A stretch of DNA of 64,000 bases from Bacillus sp. BGMRC 2118 (lineage in GTDB: Bacteria; Bacillota; Bacilli; Bacillales; SA4). Every line of letters begins with the position of its first letter. The stretch's first letter is position 1. The notes beneath the pieces were generated by a model. The model ran no database searches. It was given only the letters and a program-made list of their open reading frames with translations, and was not told where the DNA came from. Below are positions 42,789-51,849 of the stretch, one piece after another. The stretch is from positions 26,142 through 90,141 of the forward strand of contig VTTJ01000013.1 of NCBI GenBank assembly GCA_008364785.1, written 5' to 3'. Position numbers and translations under genes: made by a program.

Positions 42789-43994
42789 ATGTCAATTCAA
42801 GCAGAAGCAGAAAAAAGAAATCACCGTAAATTAGGTCAGCAATTAGAGTTATTTTTATCAATGGAAGAAGCACCAGGTATGCCTTTCTTCTTACCAAAAG
42901 GAATGTTACTACGTAATGAGCTTGAACAATATTGGCGAAAAAATCATCTTGATGGAGGTTATGAGGAAATAAAAACTCCTATTATGATGAAGCAGGAACT
43001 TTGGGAACAATCCGGTCACTTCGAACACTATCAAGACAATATGTATTTCTCAAACGTTGATGAACAGCAATATGCATTAAAGCCAATGAATTGTCCTGGT
43101 GCCGTTTTAATATACAATAGCAAAAGACGTAGTTATCGTGAACTTCCTATCCGTTTTGCTGAACTCGGGCAAGTACACCGTCATGAATTATCTGGATCAT
43201 TAAACGGATTATTCAGAGTTCGTACTTTCACTCAGGATGACGCTCACCTTTTCGTCCGTGAGGATCAAATTGCGTCAGAGATTGAAAAAGTACTCGAACT
43301 AATTGATGACATGTATTCTGAATTTGGGTTTAGCTACAGTGTGGAATTATCAACTCGACCAGAAAAGTATATGGGAGCAAGGGAAGTCTGGGATCAAGCA
43401 GAACAGGCACTGCAGTCTGTTCTAGAGGAAAAGAACGTAAAGTACCAACTAAATGAAGGTGACGGTGCCTTCTATGGTCCAAAAATTGACTTTCATATTC
43501 AAGATTCACTCGGAAGAAGCTGGCAATGTGGCACAATTCAACTCGATTTTCAAATGCCAGAAAAATTCAATTGCTCATACATCGGCGAAGATAATCTGCC
43601 ACACCAACCAATCATTATTCATCGAGCAATCTATGGTTCCCTTGAAAGATTTATGGGCATTCTAATTGAACATTATGCAGGTGACTTCCCGCTATGGTTA
43701 GCACCAAGTCAAGTGAAGATACTACCGATCGCTGATTCACACAACTGTTATGCTTACCATGTGAAAGAGCAACTAGAAGCTGCAGGATTTCGAGTTGAGA
43801 TGGATGATCGCATCGAAAAGGTGGGGCTAAAAATTAGAGAAGCGGAGCTTCATAAAGTTCCATATATGCTTATCATCGGTGATAAAGAGATGGAGAGTGG
43901 AACAGTTTCCGTACGCAAGAGAAAAGAGAAAAATACAGGGGTTATGCATTATCTAGAGTTCTTACATTTATTAAAAGAAAACAATAATCACTAA
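42789..43994 (+). CDS. short threonyl-tRNA synthetase (catalytic and anticodon domains only)
   Basis: The 401-residue class II synthetase has motif 2 (RFAELGQVHRHELSGSLNGLFRVRTFTQDDAHLF) and motif 3 (IIHRAIYGSLERFMGILIEHY). The zinc ligands of ThrRS are present: Cys in MNCPG, His in DDAH, His in IIHRA. The anticodon-binding domain follows (about residues 310-400). Standard bacterial ThrRS has about 640 residues; the N-terminal TGS domain and the editing domain are absent. The start is the ATG after AGGAGG. The triple T-box recalls thrZ of B. subtilis, a second, starvation-induced ThrRS. Confidence 0.93.
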   Translation: MSIQAEAEKRNHRKLGQQLELFLSMEEAPGMPFFLPKGMLLRNELEQYWRKNHLDGGYEEIKTPIMMKQELWEQSGHFEHYQDNMYFSNVDEQQYALKPMNCPGAVLIYNSKRRSYRELPIRFAELGQVHRHELSGSLNGLFRVRTFTQDDAHLFVREDQIASEIEKVLELIDDMYSEFGFSYSVELSTRPEKYMGAREVWDQAEQALQSVLEEKNVKYQLNEGDGAFYGPKIDFHIQDSLGRSWQCGTIQLDFQMPEKFNCSYIGEDNLPHQPIIIHRAIYGSLERFMGILIEHYAGDFPLWLAPSQVKILPIADSHNCYAYHVKEQLEAAGFRVEMDDRIEKVGLKIREAELHKVPYMLIIGDKEMESGTVSVRKRKEKNTGVMHYLEFLHLLKENNNH

Positions 43995-44051
43995 CAAAAT
44001 TTAACATTATATGCTAAAATTAATATCTTCATTTAATGGGTGGTGGTTGTA

Positions 44052-44531
44052 ATGGAAATCGTATTTCGTCATGTTGCTCGTGCTGTAATTCCTTATCAAG
44101 GAAAAATTCTTATCGCTCAACTTATTGATGCTCATTCCTTCTTGCCAGGCGGTGGTGTAGAACAAGGTGAGTCTTGTGAATCTGCTCTTAAGCGTGAGTT
44201 ATATGAAGAGCTAGGAATTGCAGAAATAAAAGTAACGTCATTTATAGGTGTTATGGAGGATAGTCGTGAAGAAAATGGAACCATTTATCATTCCATCTCA
44301 CATGTATTTGAGGTTTTAATAAAAGATGAGGAACTTAGCAAACATGTTCCAACTCCTGTTTCAAGAGAAAGCCATTTGCGTTTTTATTGGTTAGAGCCTA
44401 GCAAAGAAGAACTTTCCCGCCACAAGGTATTGTCAAGGTCGGTACCGGAACTTATCTCTGCATACTATTTAACAAAAAGGCCACATTGGTTCACCGATAT
44501 GCAACATTTAGCTAGTAAAAATAGGTTATAA
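44052..44531 (+). CDS. Nudix hydrolase
   Basis: The 159-residue protein has a full Nudix box, GGGVEQGESCESALKRELYEELGI (about residues 32-55; pattern Gx5Ex7REUxEExGU). Such enzymes cleave nucleoside diphosphate derivatives; the substrate is not predictable. ATG 44052 follows GGGTGGTGG. It follows the synthetase by 57 bases without a clear terminator and may be co-transcribed. Confidence 0.88.
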   Translation: MEIVFRHVARAVIPYQGKILIAQLIDAHSFLPGGGVEQGESCESALKRELYEELGIAEIKVTSFIGVMEDSREENGTIYHSISHVFEVLIKDEELSKHVPTPVSRESHLRFYWLEPSKEELSRHKVLSRSVPELISAYYLTKRPHWFTDMQHLASKNRL

Positions 44532-44534
44532 GGA

Positions 44535-44561
44535 AAAGGGCGAGCTTTCGCAGCGCCCTTT
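44535..44561 (+). terminator. terminator after the Nudix gene
   Basis: AAAGGGCG and CGCCCTTT form a stem around an eleven-base loop, followed by CACTTATT (weak T run). Confidence 0.6.
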
Positions 44562-44798
44562 CACTTATTCATTCCAAGCTTTTTTAGGTCAATCCTTAGG
44601 ATATCCAAACTTATTTCTATAAGCTTATCTTTCCTCTGTAATTTTACCTTACGATTCATTAGTAAGGTTCTTTCTTCATTAATTTCCCCTGAAAGAAAAA
44701 CTTTTCTTTATCTCTCGTTTCGTATTTTATTGACTAATTAAACAACTCTAAGAAAAATAATAGAGCTAACAAGTATCCAGTCAACTCAAATGTTCTTT

Positions 44799-45095
44799 TT
44801 AAGGCTTCGCATTGATTGACCAGGCCAAAATAAACATCATAGCTGTAAAGATTAATATAAAGCTATTTATACCGATTCCCCACCATGCATACATTCTCGA
44901 ATGCTTTCGAGTAAACAGCCCGATGATTCCTAAAAATAATCCTATAAATGGGAGTTGGAAGAGCAGGACTTCTGGATAATCTCCTCCTTTCAATAATAGA
45001 GCTGCATTCAGTCCTGCGAGTGAGATTAATCCGCATAAGAAAGATAAAAAACCCGTAATGGTATGAACCTTCTTCTTATTTATTTCCAATTCCAT
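44799..45095 (-). CDS. yhdK: small membrane protein, YhdK-like
   Basis: A 98-residue protein with three membrane helices. It overlaps the end of the YhdL-like anti-sigma gene by 16 bases. In B. subtilis the third gene of the sigM operon, yhdK, encodes a membrane protein of about this size that acts with YhdL in holding SigM. The assignment relies mainly on position and size. Confidence 0.65.
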   Translation of the reverse strand: MELEINKKKVHTITGFLSFLCGLISLAGLNAALLLKGGDYPEVLLFQLPFIGLFLGIIGLFTRKHSRMYAWWGIGINSFILIFTAMMFILAWSINAKP

Positions 45096-46111
45096 AGTTT
45101 AACCTCCCCTACCTTAATTGCACGTACTTGTTGCATTTCCTTAAGCTTTAAAATTTCAGAAGTGGGACCTGTAATGACAGCACCATAGACGTTTATTCCA
45201 TTCGTTTCTATATAATTCAGACGTTCTTTTAGCTCTAATGATTTATGCCTAGAGATTTGCTCAGCAACTTCCTCGTTCTTTTCTAATAACTTTAAAATAT
45301 CAATAAATACTTCCACGTTTGTTTGATCCTGAGATTTAAAGGGTGACCATGTTGTTGGATCATATTGGGCTGGGTATCCGATTGCGGAAACCGGAACTCC
45401 TTCGTGATCAACCTGCTTTTCCTCTAACCCAGTATCAATAGCTAGCCATCTAACTTCCATTGTGGAAGGAACTAACTTTTCTAGTTGTTTCGGTTCCATT
45501 ACATCCGTAAAAGAAACGTATACTTCTGATACTGTGCCTTCGGGTAGACCCGCTAGCATTTCCCATTCATCCTTTATATTAAATGGAATATTTGCCTGTG
45601 GATGTAACAGTCTCTCGTTCTCGATAAGAGGAGTTGTTAAGGGACGATCTAGATTGCTTTTTTCTTTTGGAAAATTCGGCTTATCAAGCGCAAAATAGAT
45701 AGAGTAATCTCCCGCTTTATAGTCTTCTTTACCAATTCGCTTGTACGTATTAAAGAAGATTTCCATTGAGAAAAAACCGATTTCATGTTCAATTTCCATT
45801 TCTTCCAAACTTGTATTTGGTTCTGTTACATAAAGTGTTTTCCCTGTAATATCAATTAGTTTATCTGCCTTTCCATGAAATCCATAATAATTATAGGATA
45901 ATAAAGTGGTAATAGGTATGATAAGTAATATTAGTGCTAGACTAACCATCACACTTGTCGTTCGGGCTGTATTTTTACTTCGGTTTACAATTTTCCGTTG
46001 TTCCTTTTCTGGAATGGAATAATTACTTTTCAGTTCTTGTTTCGTCCCCTTAAGGAATTCCTTATATAGGTTTTCATCTTGCTCTTTTCCCTTATTATTC
46101 TCTTCCTTCAT
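45080..46111 (-). CDS. yhdL: anti-sigma factor, YhdL-like
   Basis: The 343-residue protein has a charged cytoplasmic part (residues 1-50), one membrane helix (about 54-74) and a large external sigma-regulator C-terminal domain, ending NVYGAVITGPTSEILKLKEM. It overlaps the sigma gene by 17 bases. YhdL binds SigM at the membrane in B. subtilis. It shares architecture with the protein at 26289-27263. Confidence 0.8.
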   Translation of the reverse strand: MKEENNKGKEQDENLYKEFLKGTKQELKSNYSIPEKEQRKIVNRSKNTARTTSVMVSLALILLIIPITTLLSYNYYGFHGKADKLIDITGKTLYVTEPNTSLEEMEIEHEIGFFSMEIFFNTYKRIGKEDYKAGDYSIYFALDKPNFPKEKSNLDRPLTTPLIENERLLHPQANIPFNIKDEWEMLAGLPEGTVSEVYVSFTDVMEPKQLEKLVPSTMEVRWLAIDTGLEEKQVDHEGVPVSAIGYPAQYDPTTWSPFKSQDQTNVEVFIDILKLLEKNEEVAEQISRHKSLELKERLNYIETNGINVYGAVITGPTSEILKLKEMQQVRAIKVGEVKLWNWK

Positions 46112-46598
46112 CTTTTCTCATCCTTTCTACCACTTTAGCCATTAGTTTCTTTCTCCCTCTATATAAATGACTTTTAAATGTATTCAACTTTAATCCTAGT
46201 ACTTCTGTGGCCTCTTCATACGTGAGTTCATGTAAATCACATAGTAAGATGGCTTGCTTCTCATTTTCTTGCAATAACTTCAAGTCCTCTAACAAAAGCG
46301 ATAAAGATTCATTTTCTAATACTTTCTTTTCCGGATTGATTGCATCTGTTGCTTGCTCCTTCACCTCTCTAGTCAAAATTGCTCGTTTATTCTTACGGGT
46401 ATAGTCAATAAATGCATGATACGCAACTTTAAACAACCATGCTTTTATATTTTGAATCTCATATTCTTCTAGAGTCATATATGCCCTTAAGAATGCCTCC
46501 TGCACCAAATCCTCCGCTATATAATGATCCTTCGAAAGGGAAAATAAGTAGCGATATAAATCGTTCATTTGCAATTTATAGATGTCTTCTAACTCCAC
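46095..46598 (-). CDS. sigM: ECF sigma factor, SigM-like
   Basis: The 167-residue protein has region 2 (IYKLQMNDLYRYLFSLSKDHYIAEDLVQEAFLRAYMTLEEYEIQNIKAWLFKVAYHAFIDYTRKNKR), which closely resembles B. subtilis SigM, and region 4 near the C terminus. SigM controls cell wall stress genes. The GTG start at 46598 sits seven bases after AAAGGGGG; the upstream ATG has no such site. An ECF-type promoter overlaps the leader, so it is likely autoregulated. Confidence 0.8.
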   Translation of the reverse strand: MELEDIYKLQMNDLYRYLFSLSKDHYIAEDLVQEAFLRAYMTLEEYEIQNIKAWLFKVAYHAFIDYTRKNKRAILTREVKEQATDAINPEKKVLENESLSLLLEDLKLLQENEKQAILLCDLHELTYEEATEVLGLKLNTFKSHLYRGRKKLMAKVVERMRKDEGRE

Positions 46599-46622
46599 TA
46601 CTGTTCCCCCTTTCACTGTATC

Positions 46623-46649
46623 CACGTTTCAACTTACCAAAAAGTTGCA
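46623..46649 (-). promoter_or_regulatory. ECF-type promoter of the sigM operon
   Basis: On the minus strand TGCAAC (46649-46644), 17 bases, CGTG (46626-46623). This resembles the GAAAC-N16/17-CGTC pattern used by SigM/SigW, and lies 25 bases before the GTG start. Confidence 0.55.
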
Positions 46650-46829
46650 GTAATTACTAAAACTATTAAACTTTTTCTATTCACCTACTGGAGGGCTATA
46701 ACATCCTTATCATACAAATGTGTTATTTTCTGTAAATTCATACTATTTTTAGGTAAGCTCTATGAAAGGTGCTTATTTTACTATAAATTAAATAGAATAG
46801 AATAATTTTATAAAAAGTGAGGGAATTGT

Positions 46830-48029
46830 ATGTACAAGTTATATTGTCGGACCTACCAGGGTGCTTTCAAGGTTGCTTCACGATTTTTGCCATGGCGGTT
46901 TCCAGAATTAGTAGAGGGTGAAAATAGTTTACAGCAATTACCTGAACTCATTCGATCAAAAGGAATCACGAGTGTACTCATCGTTACAGACAAGGGTATT
47001 ACTTCACTTGGATTAATAGACGGACTACTAGAAGGACTAAAGAGAGAAAATATTGATTACTTCATCTATGATAAAACAGTACCAAATCCCACAATTGTCA
47101 ACATTGAAGAAGCACTCGAGTTATATAAGGAATATAACTGCCAGGCAATCATAGCCTTTGGTGGTGGTTCACCGATCGACTGCGCAAAAGGTGTCGGAGC
47201 ACGTGTTGCAAAACCGAACAAAACAATTGCTCAAATGAAGGGAGTACTCAAGGTCAGAAAGGAGATTCCTCCTTTGTTTGCCGTACCGACAACTGCAGGA
47301 ACCGGTAGTGAAGCAACATTAGCTGCAGTTATTTCAAACAGCCAAACACATGAGAAGTACACAGTGAATGATATGTCACTCATTCCTCATTATGCAGTTT
47401 TAGACCCGCTGCTCACTGTCGGCTTACCCCCTCATATCACTTCGACAACCGGTATTGATGCCTTAACACATGCCATTGAGGCTTATATCGGAAGAAGCAA
47501 TACTGAAATGACCAGACAATTAAGCCGCGAAGCTGTTACCTTAATTTTCGATAACATTTACGAAGCTTACTCAAACGGTAAAAATATTAAGGCACGTACG
47601 AACATGCAAAAAGCAGCCTATAAGGCTGGTGTTTCCTTTACAAGGGCATATGTTGGCTATGTACATGCTATTGCGCATACATTAGGAGGCTTTTATTCAG
47701 TTCCCCACGGCTTAGCAAATGCTATTATCTTACCGTATGTGTTAGATTATTATGGAGAGAGTGTACATAAACCATTAGCTGAACTTGCAGACCTCGTTGG
47801 AATTAGTAAAGAGTCAGAAACAGATGAACAAAAAGCCCAAGCATTTATTGAAGCCATTCGAAAGCTTAATGCTAGTATGAACATTCCGAACAAAATTAGC
47901 GGAATTGTAGATCAAGACATTCCGATAATGGTAGAACGTGCTCTACAAGAGGCAAATCCACTTTATCCAGTTCCGAAAATACTTCGGAAAGATGACTTAT
48001 TCAAGCTTTACGAAATGATAAAAGAGTAA
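46830..48029 (+). CDS. iron-containing alcohol dehydrogenase
   Basis: The 399-residue group III dehydrogenase has the nucleotide-binding GGGSPIDCAKG (about residue 112), the metal ligands Asp and His in GIDALTHAIEAY and two further His in GYVHAIAHTLGG and YSVPHGLANA. It would interconvert an alcohol and aldehyde with NAD(P)H. An aldehyde dehydrogenase gene follows after 21 bases, so the two probably oxidise an alcohol via the aldehyde to the acid. Confidence 0.9.
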   Translation: MYKLYCRTYQGAFKVASRFLPWRFPELVEGENSLQQLPELIRSKGITSVLIVTDKGITSLGLIDGLLEGLKRENIDYFIYDKTVPNPTIVNIEEALELYKEYNCQAIIAFGGGSPIDCAKGVGARVAKPNKTIAQMKGVLKVRKEIPPLFAVPTTAGTGSEATLAAVISNSQTHEKYTVNDMSLIPHYAVLDPLLTVGLPPHITSTTGIDALTHAIEAYIGRSNTEMTRQLSREAVTLIFDNIYEAYSNGKNIKARTNMQKAAYKAGVSFTRAYVGYVHAIAHTLGGFYSVPHGLANAIILPYVLDYYGESVHKPLAELADLVGISKESETDEQKAQAFIEAIRKLNASMNIPNKISGIVDQDIPIMVERALQEANPLYPVPKILRKDDLFKLYEMIKE

Positions 48030-48050
48030 ATACAAAAAGGAGGAATTCCT

Positions 48051-49421
48051 TTGGAAAACTTTAATACTTTGATAGCAAAGCAAAAATCGTATTTTCTCAC
48101 AGGAAAAACAAAGGAAGTTCAATTTCGTATTGATTCGCTTGAAAAATTACGAACAGCCATACGAAACTATGAAAAGGAATTATTAGCTGCACTCAAAACC
48201 GATTTAAATAAATCCGAGTTCGATGCCTATACAACGGAAATTGGTGTTTTGCTTGAAGAAATCCGCTTTACATTGAGTCATTTACGCTCATGGGTGAAGC
48301 CAGAGAAAGTGAAAACACCTGTTACCCATGTCGGTTCTACTAGTTATGTTTACCCTGAACCATACGGAGTTGCCCTCATTATCTCACCGTGGAACTATCC
48401 CTTCCAACTGGCAATTGCCCCATTAATCGGCGCAATTGCAGCTGGGAATTGTGCCATTATTAAACCGTCTGAGCTAACTCCAAAGACGTCTGAAGTTTTG
48501 GCAAAACTAGTAAAGGAAGTTTTCCCGGAGGAGTATGTTACTGTTGCTCTAGGCGGTGTGGAGGTAAGTACTGCTCTTTTAAGTGAGAACGTTGATTATA
48601 TTTTCTTTACAGGCAGTGTTCCTGTGGGAAGAGTCGTAATGGAAGCTGCATCTAAAAACTTAACTCCCGTTACATTAGAGCTCGGGGGAAAAAGTCCATG
48701 CATCGTTCATGAGGATGCAAACTTGAAATTGGCTGCAAAACGGATTGCATGGGGTAAGTTTACAAATGCCGGACAAACTTGTGTAGCTCCTGATTATGTA
48801 TATGTTCACACCTCTGTAAAGGATCAATTCTTAATACAATTTAAAGAAGCCATAACGGAATTATATGGTGATGAGCCATTACAAAACCCAAACTTTACAC
48901 GCATTGTGAGTGAACGCCATTTCAACAGATTAACTACCTTTTTAAATGATGGTCAAACTTATTTGGGTGGTAACAAGAATTCAGATAAACTGTTAATTGA
49001 GCCTACTGTTCTTACGAATATTACATGGGACGACTCCGTTATGGCAGATGAAATTTTTGGACCTATTCTTCCTGTAATGGAGTATACAGACCTTACTGAG
49101 GTTATATCAGGGATACAGAATCATCCGAACCCACTTGCTCTGTATGTATTTACAGAAAGTGCAGAGATCGAGAAAGAGGTACTTACTAACATCTCCTTTG
49201 GCGGTGGTTGTGTAAACGATACACTTTATCACCTTGCATCCCCGCACTTACCATTCGGAGGAGTTGGGAACAGTGGCATGGGAGCATACCATGGAAAGGG
49301 AAGCTTTGATACATTTTCCCATAAAAAAGCCGTGCTAAAGCAAACAACATTATTTGATATTCCCTTCCGATATCCAAACGCAAAAAATGGATTAAAACGA
49401 ATTAAGATGTTTTTAAAATAG
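48051..49421 (+). CDS. aldehyde dehydrogenase (class 3-like)
   Basis: A 456-residue enzyme of the ALDH superfamily without an N-terminal extension, as in the class 3 / YwdH type. Visible are the oxyanion Asn in ISPWNYPFQ, FTGSVPVGRVV, the general base Glu in VTLELGGKSP and the catalytic Cys in FTNAGQTCVAPDYV. The TTG start follows AAGGAGGAATTCC. In operon with the alcohol dehydrogenase. Confidence 0.92.
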   Translation: MENFNTLIAKQKSYFLTGKTKEVQFRIDSLEKLRTAIRNYEKELLAALKTDLNKSEFDAYTTEIGVLLEEIRFTLSHLRSWVKPEKVKTPVTHVGSTSYVYPEPYGVALIISPWNYPFQLAIAPLIGAIAAGNCAIIKPSELTPKTSEVLAKLVKEVFPEEYVTVALGGVEVSTALLSENVDYIFFTGSVPVGRVVMEAASKNLTPVTLELGGKSPCIVHEDANLKLAAKRIAWGKFTNAGQTCVAPDYVYVHTSVKDQFLIQFKEAITELYGDEPLQNPNFTRIVSERHFNRLTTFLNDGQTYLGGNKNSDKLLIEPTVLTNITWDDSVMADEIFGPILPVMEYTDLTEVISGIQNHPNPLALYVFTESAEIEKEVLTNISFGGGCVNDTLYHLASPHLPFGGVGNSGMGAYHGKGSFDTFSHKKAVLKQTTLFDIPFRYPNAKNGLKRIKMFLK

Positions 49422-49426
49422 AATTG

Positions 49427-49448
49427 GAGCCTTTTGGCTCCTTTTTTC
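49427..49448 (+). terminator. terminator of the dehydrogenase operon
   Basis: GGAGCC-tttt-GGCTCC followed by TTTTTT. Confidence 0.85.
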
Positions 49449-49471
49449 TACTAGATTCATCAATATGTACT

Positions 49472-50491
49472 TCATGACTTATTTCTTATGATCCTTACGC
49501 TTTCACGGTCGATAAGTTTTGGTTTTATTAGTTCGTTTCCACCAGTTCCACCTGCTATTAACTTTAGCAATTCTTTACTTGCCGTTATAGCAATCTGCTT
49601 ATAATCTATTTGAATGGTTGTTAGAGGCGGATTGTAAAACTGGGTAAGCTTATGACCGTCATAGCCAATAATTGAGATGTCTTTAGGTATAGATATCTTT
49701 AATTTCGTTAGTCTTGATATTGCTCCCATTGCCATAACATCATTTGCAAAAAATATGGCGGATATTTCAGGATTTATACGTAGTAATTCAACAGCACTAT
49801 CTGCTCCACCTTCTCCCTTATAATTACTTTCTAGCACATACTCCTCTTTATAAAGTATACCGTGTCTTTGTAGTGCATGTTTATACCCTTGATATCGAAG
49901 GTTTGATATGTGGATAAAACTTGGTCCATTCACAAAACCAATATGCTTATGACCTGATAAGATTAAATGTTCAACTGCAAGATATCCTCCTAGCACTTCA
50001 TCTGTATTAACTGTAGAACAATGAGGAGCTGTCATATCTTCTTCTAGCACAACCACGGGAGTTGTCATTCTAGATACATCCTCAAAGATAGGATGCCCCT
50101 TTAAAAAACCCGGAAAAATGATACAGCCTTCAAAATTTCTCTTTTGAATGAATTGCTGTAACTCACCCTTACGATAGTTAACTCGTGATACAGTTTGTAT
50201 CATTGTATCTTTTCCTGCTTCTTTCAATACCTGATTTATATAAGGTAAATGGTTGAGAAATGCAGGTTCTACCTCATAGTCATCTCCGTGTAGAATTAGC
50301 CCAATTACATTACTTCTTTTTCTTACTAATTCCTTTGCTCCTTCATTCGGCACATATCCTAATTCATCAACCGCTTGCAATACCTTTTTCCGAGCCCTTT
50401 CACTAACGCCATATTGGTTATTTAAAGCTCTTGATACAGTACTTACAGATAAATTACAATAATTTGCAAGATCAATAATTGATACTCCCAC
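49472..50491 (-). CDS. LacI family repressor
   Basis: A 339-residue LacI/GalR protein: helix-turn-helix IIDLANYCNLSVSTVSRALNNQYGVSERARKKVLQAVDELGYVPNEGAKEL at residues 5-55, then a periplasmic-binding-protein-like effector domain. The GTG start follows GGGGGAAATGAA. It lies 14 bases after the amidohydrolase gene; a perfect palindrome ahead of that gene is its likely operator. Confidence 0.9.
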   Translation of the reverse strand: MGVSIIDLANYCNLSVSTVSRALNNQYGVSERARKKVLQAVDELGYVPNEGAKELVRKRSNVIGLILHGDDYEVEPAFLNHLPYINQVLKEAGKDTMIQTVSRVNYRKGELQQFIQKRNFEGCIIFPGFLKGHPIFEDVSRMTTPVVVLEEDMTAPHCSTVNTDEVLGGYLAVEHLILSGHKHIGFVNGPSFIHISNLRYQGYKHALQRHGILYKEEYVLESNYKGEGGADSAVELLRINPEISAIFFANDVMAMGAISRLTKLKISIPKDISIIGYDGHKLTQFYNPPLTTIQIDYKQIAITASKELLKLIAGGTGGNELIKPKLIDRESVRIIRNKS

Positions 50492-50505
50492 TTCATTTCC
50501 CCCGG

Positions 50506-51633
50506 TTATTCTAATTTAGCTACTTTTTCTTCTAGTTCAAAAATCAGTTCATTTGCTTCTCTTTTATTAACCTCTACTTGACCTTTCCTTTTTAATTTAG
50601 TTGATAATTCCTTTATTTTATTAATCTGAGTTTGTGTTGCTTGTTGAGTTTCAATTATTTTCTCAGCATTTTGATTCGAAACTTTACATGCAGTTTCCGG
50701 TTCCAATAAATGAATTGTTTCATAAATTGCCTCAGTTGCTTGACTATAGGTCATCCCATACCCACCATCGGTTCCAAATATAAATTGATTAGGGTATTTT
50801 TCTATAACTGGAACAAAATCCTCCAGATTATAGCCTCCCTTTTTTGATGCCTGAAGAGTATATCCAGCAAAAAAATCAATATATAAATTTTTATGTTTTT
50901 TCAGCAACTCCTCAATTGCTTTAGGTGTATTCTCTACATTGGCGTGTCCAAAAATAAACGCAGTATTTGGATAATCAGTTAATGCTTGTTCAAGTACACG
51001 AATTGGATGTCCATCTGGTGGGTCAATATGCAATAAAACCGGGGCACCATATTCTGCAGCTAACTCATAAACTTGTGGAAGTTTTTTGTCTAAAGGGTGT
51101 ATTCCTTTCCATTTTACTGAAGATAAAACGGGTGAATGTGTACTTGCTGCTGCCAGTTCTCCAATTCCTAAGTAACCCCTTTCTAACTGATTTTTTGTAT
51201 ATACAATACCTGATTCATCATTAATATTAATCCCGGCAAAGAATGGTAAAACGTCTCTCGGCAATCTTTTGTATGAAATAAATGATTGCTCATCCGTCCC
51301 CATCGCTGAAGGTTCTGACACATTCCCAAAAATAAATGTTTGATCAATATGATAGGACTTCCATTCCTCAACGGATACAACAGCTGATGGTCCTCCATGA
51401 TTATGTACATCAATTACTTTTAAATCTTTATACATTTCTATTAATGTCGTCTCCTTGTTAGTTTGTTGACGCATTGCAATGACATCCTCCTTACAATTTA
51501 CGTCTTCTGAATATGTAGAGACAGGAATGACTGTTAATCCTTTATTACTAGTAACAGAAGTATAAACACCAACAATTCCAATCATAATAACTAGAGTAAT
51601 AGAAAGTATCAATGTAGACTTTTTTTTATTCAA
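50506..51633 (-). CDS. membrane-anchored amidohydrolase
   Basis: The 375-residue protein has one N-terminal membrane segment (about residues 7-27) that places the enzyme outside. The amidohydrolase domain has HxH in VIDVHNHGG, His in VLLHIDPP, His in FIFGHANVEN and Asp in FGTDGGYG, so the metal site looks complete. A lysine/glutamate-rich helical tail follows (residues 335-375). Start TTG 51633 after GAAGGGGG. Substrate unknown; co-transcribed with its probable LacI repressor. Confidence 0.85.
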   Translation of the reverse strand: MNKKKSTLILSITLVIMIGIVGVYTSVTSNKGLTVIPVSTYSEDVNCKEDVIAMRQQTNKETTLIEMYKDLKVIDVHNHGGPSAVVSVEEWKSYHIDQTFIFGNVSEPSAMGTDEQSFISYKRLPRDVLPFFAGININDESGIVYTKNQLERGYLGIGELAAASTHSPVLSSVKWKGIHPLDKKLPQVYELAAEYGAPVLLHIDPPDGHPIRVLEQALTDYPNTAFIFGHANVENTPKAIEELLKKHKNLYIDFFAGYTLQASKKGGYNLEDFVPVIEKYPNQFIFGTDGGYGMTYSQATEAIYETIHLLEPETACKVSNQNAEKIIETQQATQTQINKIKELSTKLKRKGQVEVNKREANELIFELEEKVAKLE

Positions 51634-51654
51634 TTTACTACCCCCTTCAATTTC

Positions 51655-51666
51655 GGGAACGTTCCC
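51655..51666 (-). promoter_or_regulatory. LacI-type operator
   Basis: The perfect palindrome GGGAACGTTCCC, with the central CG typical of LacI/GalR operators, 22 bases upstream of the amidohydrolase start. Confidence 0.75.
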
Positions 51667-51744
51667 TATTATCTGAAAATTTAACACACGCCCCTTTTAC
51701 CTGTCAATATCTTCAAATGTAAAGTTTGCTGAAAACTTCACATA

Positions 51745-51776
51745 AAAAGATCCTGCTATAAATAACAGGATCTTTT
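51745..51776 (-). terminator. terminator of hisS
   Basis: AAAAGATCCTG pairs with CAGGATCTTTT; on the minus strand a TTTTTATG run follows. Confidence 0.85.
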
Positions 51777-51849
51777 CTTACTTCAATATTACAGCATTTA
51801 GTTAATCCGTGAATTTATTATGCTTTATTAATATATTTAGCAACATATC

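Noticed and set aside
44562..44798. Minus-strand coding-like piece ending DLKKLGMNK
   Set aside because: Only about 30 codons after a usable ATG without a ribosome binding site, and an upstream stop; too weak to call.
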